Below are positions 8,397-15,654 of a stretch of DNA of 38,559 nt, in pieces. Under the pieces are notes generated by a model. That model was not told the origin of the DNA, did no database searches, and saw only the letters and a list, made by a program, of their open reading frames with translations. Source of the stretch: Paracoccus hibiscisoli. Lineage in GTDB: Bacteria > Pseudomonadota > Alphaproteobacteria > Rhodobacterales > Rhodobacteraceae. The DNA lies in assembly GCF_005048265.1 (NCBI RefSeq), contig NZ_SUNH01000025.1, positions 1 through 38,559 of the forward strand, written 5' to 3'. Position 1 is the first letter of the stretch. The number at the start of each line of letters is the position of its first letter. Both the position numbers and the translations under genes were made by a program.

Positions 8397-9062
8397 CTAA
8401 CCCAGCGCCGCGATGATGTCCGCGCCCAGGCGCCGGGTGTTCTTGGGGTTGCTTGTCGCACCCATCGGATCGACGCCGATCTCCCGGGCGATGATTCGCA
8501 GAGCTGGCTTGGCCATGGGCAGCAGCGCGCCATCCTCGCGCACGAGGATCGTGCCGTTCTCGAGCTGGGCAACCTCGTAGCCGCGCCATGCCGCACGCGC
8601 GACCTCCTTCAGGTCGCCCACCGGCCTTGCGACGCGGGTCGATGCCAGGATCCGGTTCACCGGCAGGTAGGTGCTGCCCTCCAAGGTGCGAAGCATCGGC
8701 TGCAACGCCTCGACCGGGCAGTCCAGCACCTCGCGGATCGAGGGCTCGCCCTCGTCGATCACGATCTGCAGGATCATCACCCTCGAGGCGGCGTGCAGCG
8801 TCGCGGGGTTGAAGTTGATCCGGGTCGAGGATGTGAAGGTCTTGACCGTAATCCGTTCGCCCTCGGCCGAGACGACGTCATAGCCGACCTGGTTCACCGA
8901 CAGCGCCATCTGCCCGCGGGTGATCATCGCCGCATAAAGCTCGCCGATGCGGCCCGTCAGGTGCCGCAGCTCGGCGACAGGCGCGCCCCAGGCGAGTTCC
9001 TTCTCGAACCACTGAAGCGCATCGGCGAGGGAACGGATGATCTGGGTCTGGCTGAGGGTCAT
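8397..9062 (-). CDS. DUF6998-like protein of unknown function, possibly nuclease-fold
   Basis: This encodes 221 residues and appears soluble. The segment HLTGRIGELYAAMI...QVGYDVVSAEGERITVKTF resembles the DUF6998 family as I remember it. The E-L-Y / D-V-V / V-K pattern is like the core of PD-(D/E)xK nucleases, although the usual acidic residue before x-K is replaced (T-V-K), so an inactive or divergent fold is possible. It points toward the hsd operon and is divergent from the exonuclease gene, leaving about 135 bases for both promoters. The ribosome-binding site is weak. That the gene is real is well supported by codon pattern; the function is not known. Confidence 0.6.
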   Translation of the reverse strand: MTLSQTQIIRSLADALQWFEKELAWGAPVAELRHLTGRIGELYAAMITRGQMALSVNQVGYDVVSAEGERITVKTFTSSTRINFNPATLHAASRVMILQIVIDEGEPSIREVLDCPVEALQPMLRTLEGSTYLPVNRILASTRVARPVGDLKEVARAAWRGYEVAQLENGTILVREDGALLPMAKPALRIIAREIGVDPMGATSNPKNTRRLGADIIAALG

Positions 9063-9197
9063 GCACGAAGATTACCGCGCCTCTTCGCCGCCAGACAAGA
9101 AGCGATCCACGAAGCTGATCTTCGATGCTATGGTTGCTCGTGCCGGAGTCATTTCGCTTCGGCCTTGTGATGCCGGGTTTTGAGGGAGAGTGTTTCA

Positions 9198-10229
9198 GTG
9201 TCCGTGTTCAGTTGGTTGTTCGACCGTCCCTGCCCCAAGCAGCCCGATCCCCGTCGCGATGCCGAACCCTTGGCGCCGATGCCCGCCCCCGCGCCGGACA
9301 GGCCCAACTTTGGCCATGCGGCCGGGATCCCAACCGGTCACTTCCGGTTCATCGCGATCGACGTCGAGACCGCCTGCAGCGACGCGGCCAGCATCTGCCA
9401 GATCGGCATCGCCTGCGTGCAGCCCGATGACGGGATCGAGACCTTCTCGATGCTGGTCAATCCGCGCATGCGCTTCGATCCGTTCAACATCCGGCTGCAC
9501 GGGATAAGCCCCGACCATGTCGCCGATGCACCCTGCTTCAACGAGGCCATCGGGATGCTGACGCCGATCCTGAACCCCCATGCCCTCGTCCAGCACAGCA
9601 ACTTCGACCGGCAGGCCGTCACGGCCGCCTGCCGCAGCTGCGGGATGGAGGTGCCGGATTGGCGATGGACGGACAGCGTGACGATCGCCCGGCGGGCCTG
9701 GCCCGAGCTGAAGGGGAATGGCGGGCATGGGCTGGCGAACCTCAAGAAGAGGCTGAAGCTGGACTTCCACCACCACGACGCGGGCGAGGATGCGCGGGCG
9801 GCGGCGATGGTCGTGCTTCATGCCGAGCGCCAGCTGGGGCTGCCCTTCGAGGATCTGCTGAAGCCCCAACCACGCAAGACTGTCGCCGCCAAGATGACCC
9901 TGGAGGGCGACCCTGCGGGTGCGCTGGCGGGTTCCGTCGTGGTCTTCACGGGCGCTCTGCAGATGTCGCGGACCGAGGCCGCCATGCTGGCCGCGCAGGT
10001 CGGAATGTGCGTGCGGGCCGGGGTGACCAAGCAGACCACGCATCTGGTGGTCGGTAATCAGGACCTGACCGTCCTGGCCGGTCACGATAAGAGCAGCAAG
10101 CACCGCAAGGCCGAAGAGATGCGGGAAGCGGGCCACCCGATCCAGATCATCGGGGAAAGCGCGTTCCGGGCGCTCGTCGCTGAGGAAAATTCGATATCGA
10201 GGCGGACCGCAGGTCAAACTATTGGGTAG
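9198..10229 (+). CDS. DnaQ-like 3'-5' exonuclease with C-terminal BRCT domain
   Basis: The predicted product is a DEDDh exonuclease related to the polymerase III epsilon subunit, joined to a BRCT domain. Motif ExoI is FIAIDVETA (the DxE pair), ExoII is QHSNFDRQAV, and ExoIII is HHHDAGEDARA. The C-terminal 90 residues (GSVVVFTGALQMSRTEAA ... THLVVGNQD) are a BRCT domain like that of NAD-dependent ligases. The GTG at 9198 is chosen because GAGGGAGAG lies seven bases before it; a TTG at 9180 and GTG at 9204 are alternatives. The product is 343 residues and probably acts in DNA repair or processing; such genes are common on alphaproteobacterial accessory DNA. No partner gene is obvious. Confidence 0.88.
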   Translation: MSVFSWLFDRPCPKQPDPRRDAEPLAPMPAPAPDRPNFGHAAGIPTGHFRFIAIDVETACSDAASICQIGIACVQPDDGIETFSMLVNPRMRFDPFNIRLHGISPDHVADAPCFNEAIGMLTPILNPHALVQHSNFDRQAVTAACRSCGMEVPDWRWTDSVTIARRAWPELKGNGGHGLANLKKRLKLDFHHHDAGEDARAAAMVVLHAERQLGLPFEDLLKPQPRKTVAAKMTLEGDPAGALAGSVVVFTGALQMSRTEAAMLAAQVGMCVRAGVTKQTTHLVVGNQDLTVLAGHDKSSKHRKAEEMREAGHPIQIIGESAFRALVAEENSISRRTAGQTIG

Positions 10230-10295
10230 CGCCGCCTATCATGCTCCAGATGCGCCGCATCACAATTCACGTAGTGCGCCTCCAAAAGGCACAGG

Positions 10296-10463
10296 TTATT
10301 GCTGTTCCGTGTCAATCTGCAGCCACTTTTCTAGCACTCTACGGATCATCTCCGGACGTGTAGGGATATCAGCTTCAAGCCGTCGACGCTCATCAATCGC
10401 GTCTATCATTGATCGCGAGAGCCGCAATGTGAGCGCCTCTGTATCTTTTTTTGGCGGAGCCAT
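10296..10463 (-). CDS. Small ribbon-helix-helix-like regulator (55 aa)
   Basis: A 55-residue frame beginning MAPPKKDTEALTLRLS and ending RRVLEKWLQIDTEQQ. The layout (basic N-terminus, a short strand EALTLRLS, helix MIDAIDERRR, turn, then helix PEMIRRVLEKWL) fits a ribbon-helix-helix DNA-binding protein of the Arc/CopG kind. The start region has no strong ribosome-binding site. The gene diverges from 10581, and a palindrome, GATGTTGACATC, sits between them on top of the -35 box of the opposite gene. I infer a local repressor. Real gene: likely; RHH fold: inferred from pattern only. Confidence 0.6.
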   Translation of the reverse strand: MAPPKKDTEALTLRLSRSMIDAIDERRRLEADIPTRPEMIRRVLEKWLQIDTEQQ

Positions 10464-10478
10464 TGTTATTACCATTTT

Positions 10479-10490
10479 GATGTTGACATC
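10479..10490. promoter_or_regulatory. Candidate operator palindrome overlapping a -35 box
   Basis: The sequence GATGT-TG-ACATC is an inverted repeat of 5-bp arms. It contains the TTGACA of the plus-strand promoter and lies 15 bases upstream of the RHH-like gene's start. A repressor bound here would block the rightward promoter and probably its own. The assignment is by position and symmetry only. Confidence 0.45.
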
Positions 10491-10511
10491 GTGATGGCAT
10501 AATCACATATT
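10483..10511 (+). promoter_or_regulatory. Sigma-70-type promoter for the 10581 gene cluster
   Basis: A perfect TTGACA (10483-10488) is followed after 17 bases by CATATT (10506-10511), which matches four of six positions of TATAAT. It points into the gene starting at 10581, leaving a leader of about 60 bases. Confidence 0.6.
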
Positions 10512-10580
10512 GGTCGGGCGAAGACAAGAGATCCTACCCTCCTGTCCGCCCTAACCATGAAGATCGAGAAAGGATCAACG

Positions 10581-11105
10581 ATGGCTAATTGCAGCCTTAC
10601 CACGCCTGTCGGCGTGACGGAACCGGCATCGCGCCACTTCACCCACACGCCGATCTCGCGCGCCTTCTCGGGGCTTCTGGCGGCGCTTGCGGCCCATGTC
10701 GAGGCCGAGCGCGACATCAGCGCGGCTGATAGCCGGGACCCGGGCTTCGCCGCGTCGCTCTGTGAGGCCGAAGCGGCCCGCGCCGGCGTCCTCGCCCGGA
10801 TCGACAGCATCCGCAGCGCCACGGTGATGCGCCTCGAGGACCGGCCCCTGCGGCATATGGCGCTGATCTGCTACCTGCTGATGCAGGCCGGCACGAATGC
10901 CGAGTTCCGCGAGGCCCGGCAGGTCCTGGACCAGGCGCCCGGTCTCTTCGCCTGCCCGGGCCATGGCGCCGTGGCCTGGCGGTGCCGGCAGATGCTGCGC
11001 AGCATGCGCGTGGCGGTCGGGGAGATGGCCTCCCTGCCCTGCCATCTCGATCCCCACGAGATCGAGCCGGAGATGGCCGCGGTCGCGACGCCGGTCCCGG
11101 CCTGA
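10581..11105 (+). CDS. Conserved-looking protein of unknown function (174 aa)
   Basis: The 174-residue product begins MANCSLTTPVGVTEP and is predicted largely helical (AFSGLLAALAAHVEAERDI; ALICYLLMQAG; WRCRQMLRSMRVAVGEMA). It has no signal peptide or membrane segment. Start ATG 10581 has AAAGGA six bases upstream; an in-frame ATG at 10557 lacks such a site. It is the first gene behind the TTGACA promoter and is followed by a strong hairpin at 11194-11220. Base composition is the very high GC typical of this cassette. I do not recognise a family. Confidence 0.75.
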   Translation: MANCSLTTPVGVTEPASRHFTHTPISRAFSGLLAALAAHVEAERDISAADSRDPGFAASLCEAEAARAGVLARIDSIRSATVMRLEDRPLRHMALICYLLMQAGTNAEFREARQVLDQAPGLFACPGHGAVAWRCRQMLRSMRVAVGEMASLPCHLDPHEIEPEMAAVATPVPA

Positions 11106-11193
11106 CCCTTCCCCCTTCCTGACCCGCGCTGCCGTCTGCCGCGACACTGCCTTTCCTAGGCGGTCCGATGCTGCACGCGTGCGCTTTGCACAT

Positions 11194-11228
11194 CCCTCGC
11201 GCGGACGGGTCGCGCGAGGGCGGGTTTT
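11194..11228 (+). terminator. Rho-independent terminator-like hairpin after the 174-aa gene
   Basis: CCCTCGCGCG (11194-11203) and CGCGCGAGGG (11211-11220) form a perfect 10-bp stem with a 7-base loop, followed by CGGGTTTTCC. The T-run is short, so it may act as an attenuator rather than a full stop before the GIY-YIG gene, whose ribosome-binding site starts 16 bases downstream. Confidence 0.5.
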
Positions 11229-11254
11229 CCATAAATCAGCATCTGGAGGCATCC

Positions 11255-12343
11255 ATGCCCCGCAAACCCCGTTCCGCCGCATCCGACCCGGCGACGATCT
11301 CGTTCTGCCCGACCGCCGATCCTGCGGCTCCCGCCGCCCCGGGCACCCCGGGCACTCTCTTCGTGGACGGCGCGTCCCTGGCGGTCCATCCCGGCCCCCT
11401 CTCCCCCGGCTGGATCGCCGCCGCCGAGGCCAAGGGCTTCGACATCGCCGACCGGGTCATCGACCGGCTGCACCTGGCGCTGCGCTGCCGGATCTGCGGG
11501 CGTGTCTTCACCTGCCGGATCTTCACGCTGATGGCGGGCCGGCCGATCTGCCATGCCTGCCTGGAGGCCCGCCGGGCGGAGACCGCGGCCCGGGCGGCGC
11601 TGGTCTACCTGGGCCGTGACCCGGAAGAGACCGCCTACGGGCTCTACCGTGCCCGCTGCGGCCACGACCAGCGCCGCCAGTTCGACTATGTCCGCCGCAT
11701 GGCCGAGGGCACGGCGGGTCTGCGCTGCGAGACCTGCTTCGCGGCGGAGGAGGCAGCCATCGCCGCGCGGCGCGGCTGGACGCGGATCGGGGCGGACCCC
11801 GAGTGCAATCCGAACTACCATCTCTATCGCCATGCCTGCGGGGCCGAGCGGCGCATCGCCCGGGCGAACCTCTACTGGGGGCAGGTCGACTGCCCGGACT
11901 GCGGCAAGGGCTGGAGCGCGCGGGAGAGCCGCATCTACCTGCTGGACCTGCGCCATGGGGATCGCCACTTCCTGAAGCTGGGCTACTCCGCCCATCCGGA
12001 GAAGCGGCACCGCCATCAGCTGGGCCTGCCCCCCGAGGCCCGCGTGCGGGTCCTGCGCGAGCTGGTGGTCCCCACCGGGGCCGCGGCCTGCGCGGCCGAG
12101 CAGCGGATGCACGGCGATCTGCGCCGGGGCTTTCCGGAGACGGTCGTCCCGCGGGCGGAGTTCGCCGACATGCTTAACGTCACCCGCGAGATCTACCGTC
12201 CCGCGCTCCGGGCCGAGATCGAGGTCCGGCTGGACGCACTGGCCGTGACGCTGGAGGCGTCCGATCCGACCGCACCCGACCCGACCGCGGCGGACGAGAC
12301 GCCGCCCGAGGACCCCGGGACCGACGCATCCTCCGGCCGCTGA
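11255..12343 (+). CDS. Multi-zinc-ribbon protein with GIY-YIG nuclease domain
   Basis: The 362-residue product has repeated Cys pairs in its first two thirds: CRIC at 78-81 with CHAC at 99-102, C135 with CETC at 158-161, and C195 with CPDC at 213-216. These suggest three zinc-ribbon modules, likely DNA-binding. Residues about 226-300 resemble a GIY-YIG nuclease of the T5orf172 type: RIYLLDLRHG, FLKLGYSAHPEKR, and a downstream AEQRMHGDLR that could supply the catalytic Glu (E282). A proline/aspartate-rich tail follows. ATG 11255 is preceded by TGGAGG. It may be a phage/plasmid-type site-specific or homing-like nuclease; its target is unknown. It lies between the 174-aa gene and the AAA+ protease gene. 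Confidence 0.72.
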   Translation: MPRKPRSAASDPATISFCPTADPAAPAAPGTPGTLFVDGASLAVHPGPLSPGWIAAAEAKGFDIADRVIDRLHLALRCRICGRVFTCRIFTLMAGRPICHACLEARRAETAARAALVYLGRDPEETAYGLYRARCGHDQRRQFDYVRRMAEGTAGLRCETCFAAEEAAIAARRGWTRIGADPECNPNYHLYRHACGAERRIARANLYWGQVDCPDCGKGWSARESRIYLLDLRHGDRHFLKLGYSAHPEKRHRHQLGLPPEARVRVLRELVVPTGAAACAAEQRMHGDLRRGFPETVVPRAEFADMLNVTREIYRPALRAEIEVRLDALAVTLEASDPTAPDPTAADETPPEDPGTDASSGR

Positions 12344-12443
12344 GACCCGGCTCCCTTTCCTGAACCCGTCGCGGGGCGCGCGCGCGCACAGGCTCGTGCT
12401 GGCGCCACCCCGTCCCTTTCCCCCGATCACGGGAGGTCCCGCC

Positions 12444-14777
12444 ATGTCCGATTGGCTGACCCGCTTCCACACCGCCGCCCGCCGCATCGATGCGGCACCC
12501 CTGCCTCCGCCCGAGATGCCGGATGCCGTCTTCGACGCCCTGGTCGAGGGGCGCATCGGCGAGATCGACGATCTCGAGACCATGACGCCGCTCGACGAGG
12601 AGATCTCGTTTGCCGGGACCCGTCCGCCCCTCGCGCAGCGCCCGCTGATGGCGCTGGCACTGGCGATGCTCGCCCAAGCCTTGCCCGAGGCTTCCGACCT
12701 GTCACGGATGCTCCGTCCCGGGGCGATCACGCTCATGGCCTGCCGTCCGGCGGGCCTGACCCCAGAGCTGGCCCGCCTGGTGCAGGCGCTGATCGCCGCG
12801 GAGCATCCCGGCGCCCCGCTCGCCCTGACCTGCGCGGCGACGCCTCCGGGGACCGCGTCCGCCTCCACCTCGGAGGCCAAGCCCCCGGAGGCGATCCAGT
12901 CCTTCTGGAAAGGGGTGCTGGCGGGCGGGGACATGCCGCATCTGCTGATCCTCGGCGGGGAGAACCTGCTGCCCCGGCGCATGGCGCGCCTGCTGCCGCC
13001 GCTGCTGCATGTCGGCCCGCCCGACCGCGCGGCGGTGGCGGCGGTGCTGGATCTGGCGGTGACAGGCACGGCGCGCGCCCGCGCGACAGGTGCCTCGGCC
13101 CGCACCCGCGGCGCGCGCGGCGGGATCGGTCCTCGCTCGGCCGGTCGTGTCCTGCCCGCGGCGGTGCCGGCGCCTGTCCCACCATCGGACCTGCCTTCGG
13201 ACACGGCGCTCCGCGGGCTGGAGGCCGAGGCCTGGCACCTGGCGCTGCGCGCGCCGGACCCAACCGCCTGGACCGCAGAGCTGCGCCGCCTCGCGGCCAG
13301 CGCGCCCGCGTGCGGCAGCGTGGCACTGACGCTGGACGATCTGTCCCTCGAGGACGGACCGGTCCGCGACGCGGCCACGCGGCTCGTCACCGACATGGCG
13401 GGCTGGCGCGCGGGCTGGGTGGCCTGGACCGAGATGACCCGCTCGCTCCTGATCCATGGTGCGCCGGGGACCGGCAAGACCTGGCTGGCCCGCGCCATCG
13501 CCGGATCGGCGGGGCTGCCGCTGATCGCGGCCTCGCTCGGCGACTGGCAGGCCGCGGGGCATCTGGGCGATCTGCTGCGCGAGATGCGGGCCACCTTCGC
13601 GCGCGCCCGGACTGCCGCGCCCTGCGTGCTGTTCCTGGACGAGCTGGACGCCGCCGGCAGCCGCGGCTCGGATGACCGGCACGCCTCGACCTACCGCGCG
13701 CAGGTCATCGCCGGGCTCCTGGAACAGCTCGACGGGGTGCTGGGTCTCGAGGGGGTGCTGGTGCTGGCCGCGACGAACGACCCGGGCGCCATCGACCCGG
13801 CCCTGCGCCGTCCCGGCAGGCTCGACCGAACGCTGGCCCTCCCGCTGCCAGGCCGCGCGGCCCTGCACGCGATGCTCACCCGGCAACTGGGTGATGCGCT
13901 GCCCCCCGAGGCATTGGACGATCTGTCCCGCCGCGCCATCGGCCACAGCCCGGCCGAGATCGATGCCGCCCTGCGCGAGGCCCGCAGCCTCGCCCGCGCC
14001 GCCGGCCGCAGGATCATCGCCGTCGACATTGCCGGCGCCCTGGGCCTCGGCCCCGAGGAGCCGGGCCTGATGCGCCGGATGGCGGTTCACGAGGCGGGCC
14101 ATGCCGTGGCCTTCCACCGCCTGCGCCAGGCTGGAGTTCTCGCCGGCCGCATCACCGAGGTGCGGATCGGCGCCACCGGCGGCCTCGTCGCCATCGAGGA
14201 GCAGGCCGGCACCCCGACCCGTGCGGGTCTGGAGGCGCGGATCACATGCCGTCTGGCAGGGCGCGCGGCCGAGGCGCTGGTCCTCGGCGCCCCCGGCACC
14301 GGCGCCGGCGGCGATGCCAGCAGCGACCTTGCGCTGGCGACCTGGCTCGCGCTGCAGCTGGAGCTGTCCTGGGGCCTCGGCGGTGGCCTGACCTGGCACG
14401 CGAACCCGATGGCGCGGCTGGCGGCCGACCCGCATCTGCGCGACCGCGTCGAGGCACATCTCCAGCGTGGCCATGGCCGCGCCACGGTGCTCCTGAAGGA
14501 GAGCCGGCCACTCCTCGACGCGCTGGCGGCCCGCCTCGAGGCGGAACGGGTGATCGAGGGCGATCCGTTCGAGAAACCGGTGACGGCGGTGGCCATCACG
14601 GCGGACGAGGGGTCGCGGGACGATCGAGATCACCCGTCACCGGTGCCGACGGCGTCAGCGACAGGAGCAAGGGCGGTGACGGATGGCGAGATGCCGCCTG
14701 CGGCCAGTGATGGCGGATCGGCCCGGTCCGTGCCGCCGCCCCCCGGACCCGGCACGGGAGGGTCACCCGATGTCTGA
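12444..14777 (+). CDS. Soluble FtsH-like AAA+ ATPase / M41-type metalloprotease
   Basis: This 777-residue protein combines an AAA+ motor with an FtsH-family zinc protease. Walker A GAPGTGKT is at 339-346, Walker B VLFLDELD around 395-402, and the second region of homology ends RRPGRLDR. The protease motif is AVHEAGHAV, with HEAGH at 549-553, and a conserved Asp (D628 in DASSDLALAT) can be the third zinc ligand. Unlike true FtsH, the 330-residue N-terminus shows no clear pair of membrane helices, so a cytoplasmic protease is inferred. The start has GGGAGG eight bases upstream; the stop overlaps the next gene by eight bases. Substrates are unknown. All catalytic residues I can see are present. 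Confidence 0.85.
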   Translation: MSDWLTRFHTAARRIDAAPLPPPEMPDAVFDALVEGRIGEIDDLETMTPLDEEISFAGTRPPLAQRPLMALALAMLAQALPEASDLSRMLRPGAITLMACRPAGLTPELARLVQALIAAEHPGAPLALTCAATPPGTASASTSEAKPPEAIQSFWKGVLAGGDMPHLLILGGENLLPRRMARLLPPLLHVGPPDRAAVAAVLDLAVTGTARARATGASARTRGARGGIGPRSAGRVLPAAVPAPVPPSDLPSDTALRGLEAEAWHLALRAPDPTAWTAELRRLAASAPACGSVALTLDDLSLEDGPVRDAATRLVTDMAGWRAGWVAWTEMTRSLLIHGAPGTGKTWLARAIAGSAGLPLIAASLGDWQAAGHLGDLLREMRATFARARTAAPCVLFLDELDAAGSRGSDDRHASTYRAQVIAGLLEQLDGVLGLEGVLVLAATNDPGAIDPALRRPGRLDRTLALPLPGRAALHAMLTRQLGDALPPEALDDLSRRAIGHSPAEIDAALREARSLARAAGRRIIAVDIAGALGLGPEEPGLMRRMAVHEAGHAVAFHRLRQAGVLAGRITEVRIGATGGLVAIEEQAGTPTRAGLEARITCRLAGRAAEALVLGAPGTGAGGDASSDLALATWLALQLELSWGLGGGLTWHANPMARLAADPHLRDRVEAHLQRGHGRATVLLKESRPLLDALAARLEAERVIEGDPFEKPVTAVAITADEGSRDDRDHPSPVPTASATGARAVTDGEMPPAASDGGSARSVPPPPGPGTGGSPDV

Positions 14778-15012
14778 GCAGGTCCCCGACCTTCCCCTGC
14801 TGCGGGGCGCCCTCGTCAATGCGCTGGACGAGGCCGCAGTCCTGCGCGACCTTCTCGGGCTGGTTTTCTGGGCCGCCGAGGCGGTGCCCGGTCCCAAGGC
14901 GGCGCCGCTCACCCGCGGCGCGCTGCTGGCCCTCGACCGGCTCGACCTGCTGGTCGGGCATCTGGAAACGGCGCGGGCGCACATTGCCGCGTCACCGAAG
15001 AATATCCGGTGA
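14770..15012 (+). CDS. Small helical protein coupled to the FtsH-like gene (80 aa)
   Basis: The 80-residue product begins MSEQVPDLPLLRGAL and is mostly helical with hydrophobic repeats (LLGLVFWAAEAVP, LLALDRLDLLVGHLETAR). It starts inside the last codons of the protease gene and has GGGAGGG seven bases upstream, so it is probably translated with it. It could be an adaptor or partner of the protease, which is inferred from coupling alone. I do not recognise a family. Confidence 0.65.
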   Translation: MSEQVPDLPLLRGALVNALDEAAVLRDLLGLVFWAAEAVPGPKAAPLTRGALLALDRLDLLVGHLETARAHIAASPKNIR

Positions 15013-15041
15013 TGGAAAGCCACGCCGCAGGAACGCCTGCC

Positions 15042-15326
15042 TCAGTCCTTGGCAACCCGACCGGAGGCGTCGCCGACCATCTGGTCGCCCTCCACCTCAG
15101 CCTCCGCCTCGGCGATCATCTGCGCCAAGGGCAGGCCCAGGACGTCGGCGATGTCGGCCATCGTGCCCAAGGTGGGCTGGTGGCGGCAGGTCTCGAGCAG
15201 AGAGACGTAGCGCGGGCTGAGGCCCACCTCGTGGGCGAGGCCCTCCTGCGTGAACCCCGCCGCACGACGGTGACGGCGCAGGACGGCGGCGAAGGCAGTG
15301 AGCAGAGGGTCGGGATGATCGGTCAT
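15042..15326 (-). CDS. XRE-family transcriptional regulator
   Basis: This 94-residue protein carries a Cro/CI-type helix-turn-helix: LRRHRRAAGFTQEGLAHEVG, then LSPRYVSLLE and PTLGTMADIADVLGLPL. The tail is acidic. ATG 15326 is chosen because AGGA lies nine to twelve bases upstream and the XRE fold begins right after it; the longer frame upstream has low-complexity GC-rich sequence. The gene is convergent with the protease operon and divergent from the exported protein at 15655. Direct repeats CTGTGGAT (15372-15379) and CTGTGAAT (15391-15398) upstream of its start are candidate operators. Confidence 0.85.
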   Translation of the reverse strand: MTDHPDPLLTAFAAVLRRHRRAAGFTQEGLAHEVGLSPRYVSLLETCRHQPTLGTMADIADVLGLPLAQMIAEAEAEVEGDQMVGDASGRVAKD

Positions 15327-15654
15327 TCCGATCCTAGGCCCGAAGAAACCCGAGTCGTGCAAAGAAGTATACTGTGGATTTAGAAGTTTTCTGTGAATAG
15401 GATGCCCAAGACCCGTTCCCGCGTGCGCAAGAGAGACCCATGAGACCAGCCTGCATCCGCCTCGCCTGCCCGCGCGCCGAACGGCGCGCCTCGCCATCTC
15501 CGCGCAGCCCCACTGGGGCCTGACGTCCGCGCCCCGCGCGCGGCCCTCCCATCCGTCCCCCCCCCCGGTCCCCCTGTCGATCGACCCGCCCATCCCTCCC
15601 CGCCGCGCGGCCTGTCGCGCGGTGCCCGTTCCCTACTGCGCCCCGAGGCCCGCC
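15327..15654. other. Gene-poor intergenic region with candidate regulatory repeats
   Basis: This 328-base gap holds the likely promoter of the XRE gene: TATACT on the minus strand (15366-15371) and two CTGTGRAT repeats 19 bases apart. A GC hairpin, GCGCGCC-GAAC-GGCGCGC, sits at 15472-15489. A 27-codon plus-strand frame from ATG 15440 has an AAGAGAGA leader but is low complexity and is not called. The rest is C-rich sequence before the exported protein gene. Confidence 0.4.

Noticed and set aside
11156..13594. 812-residue minus-strand open frame
   Set aside because: It is Arg/Ser/Ala/Pro low-complexity sequence opposite clearly functional genes (GIY-YIG, AAA+ protease); a GC-driven shadow.
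12702..14633. 643-residue minus-strand open frame
   Set aside because: It lies antisense to the FtsH-like gene, has Gly/Gln/Arg-rich sequence and matches nothing.
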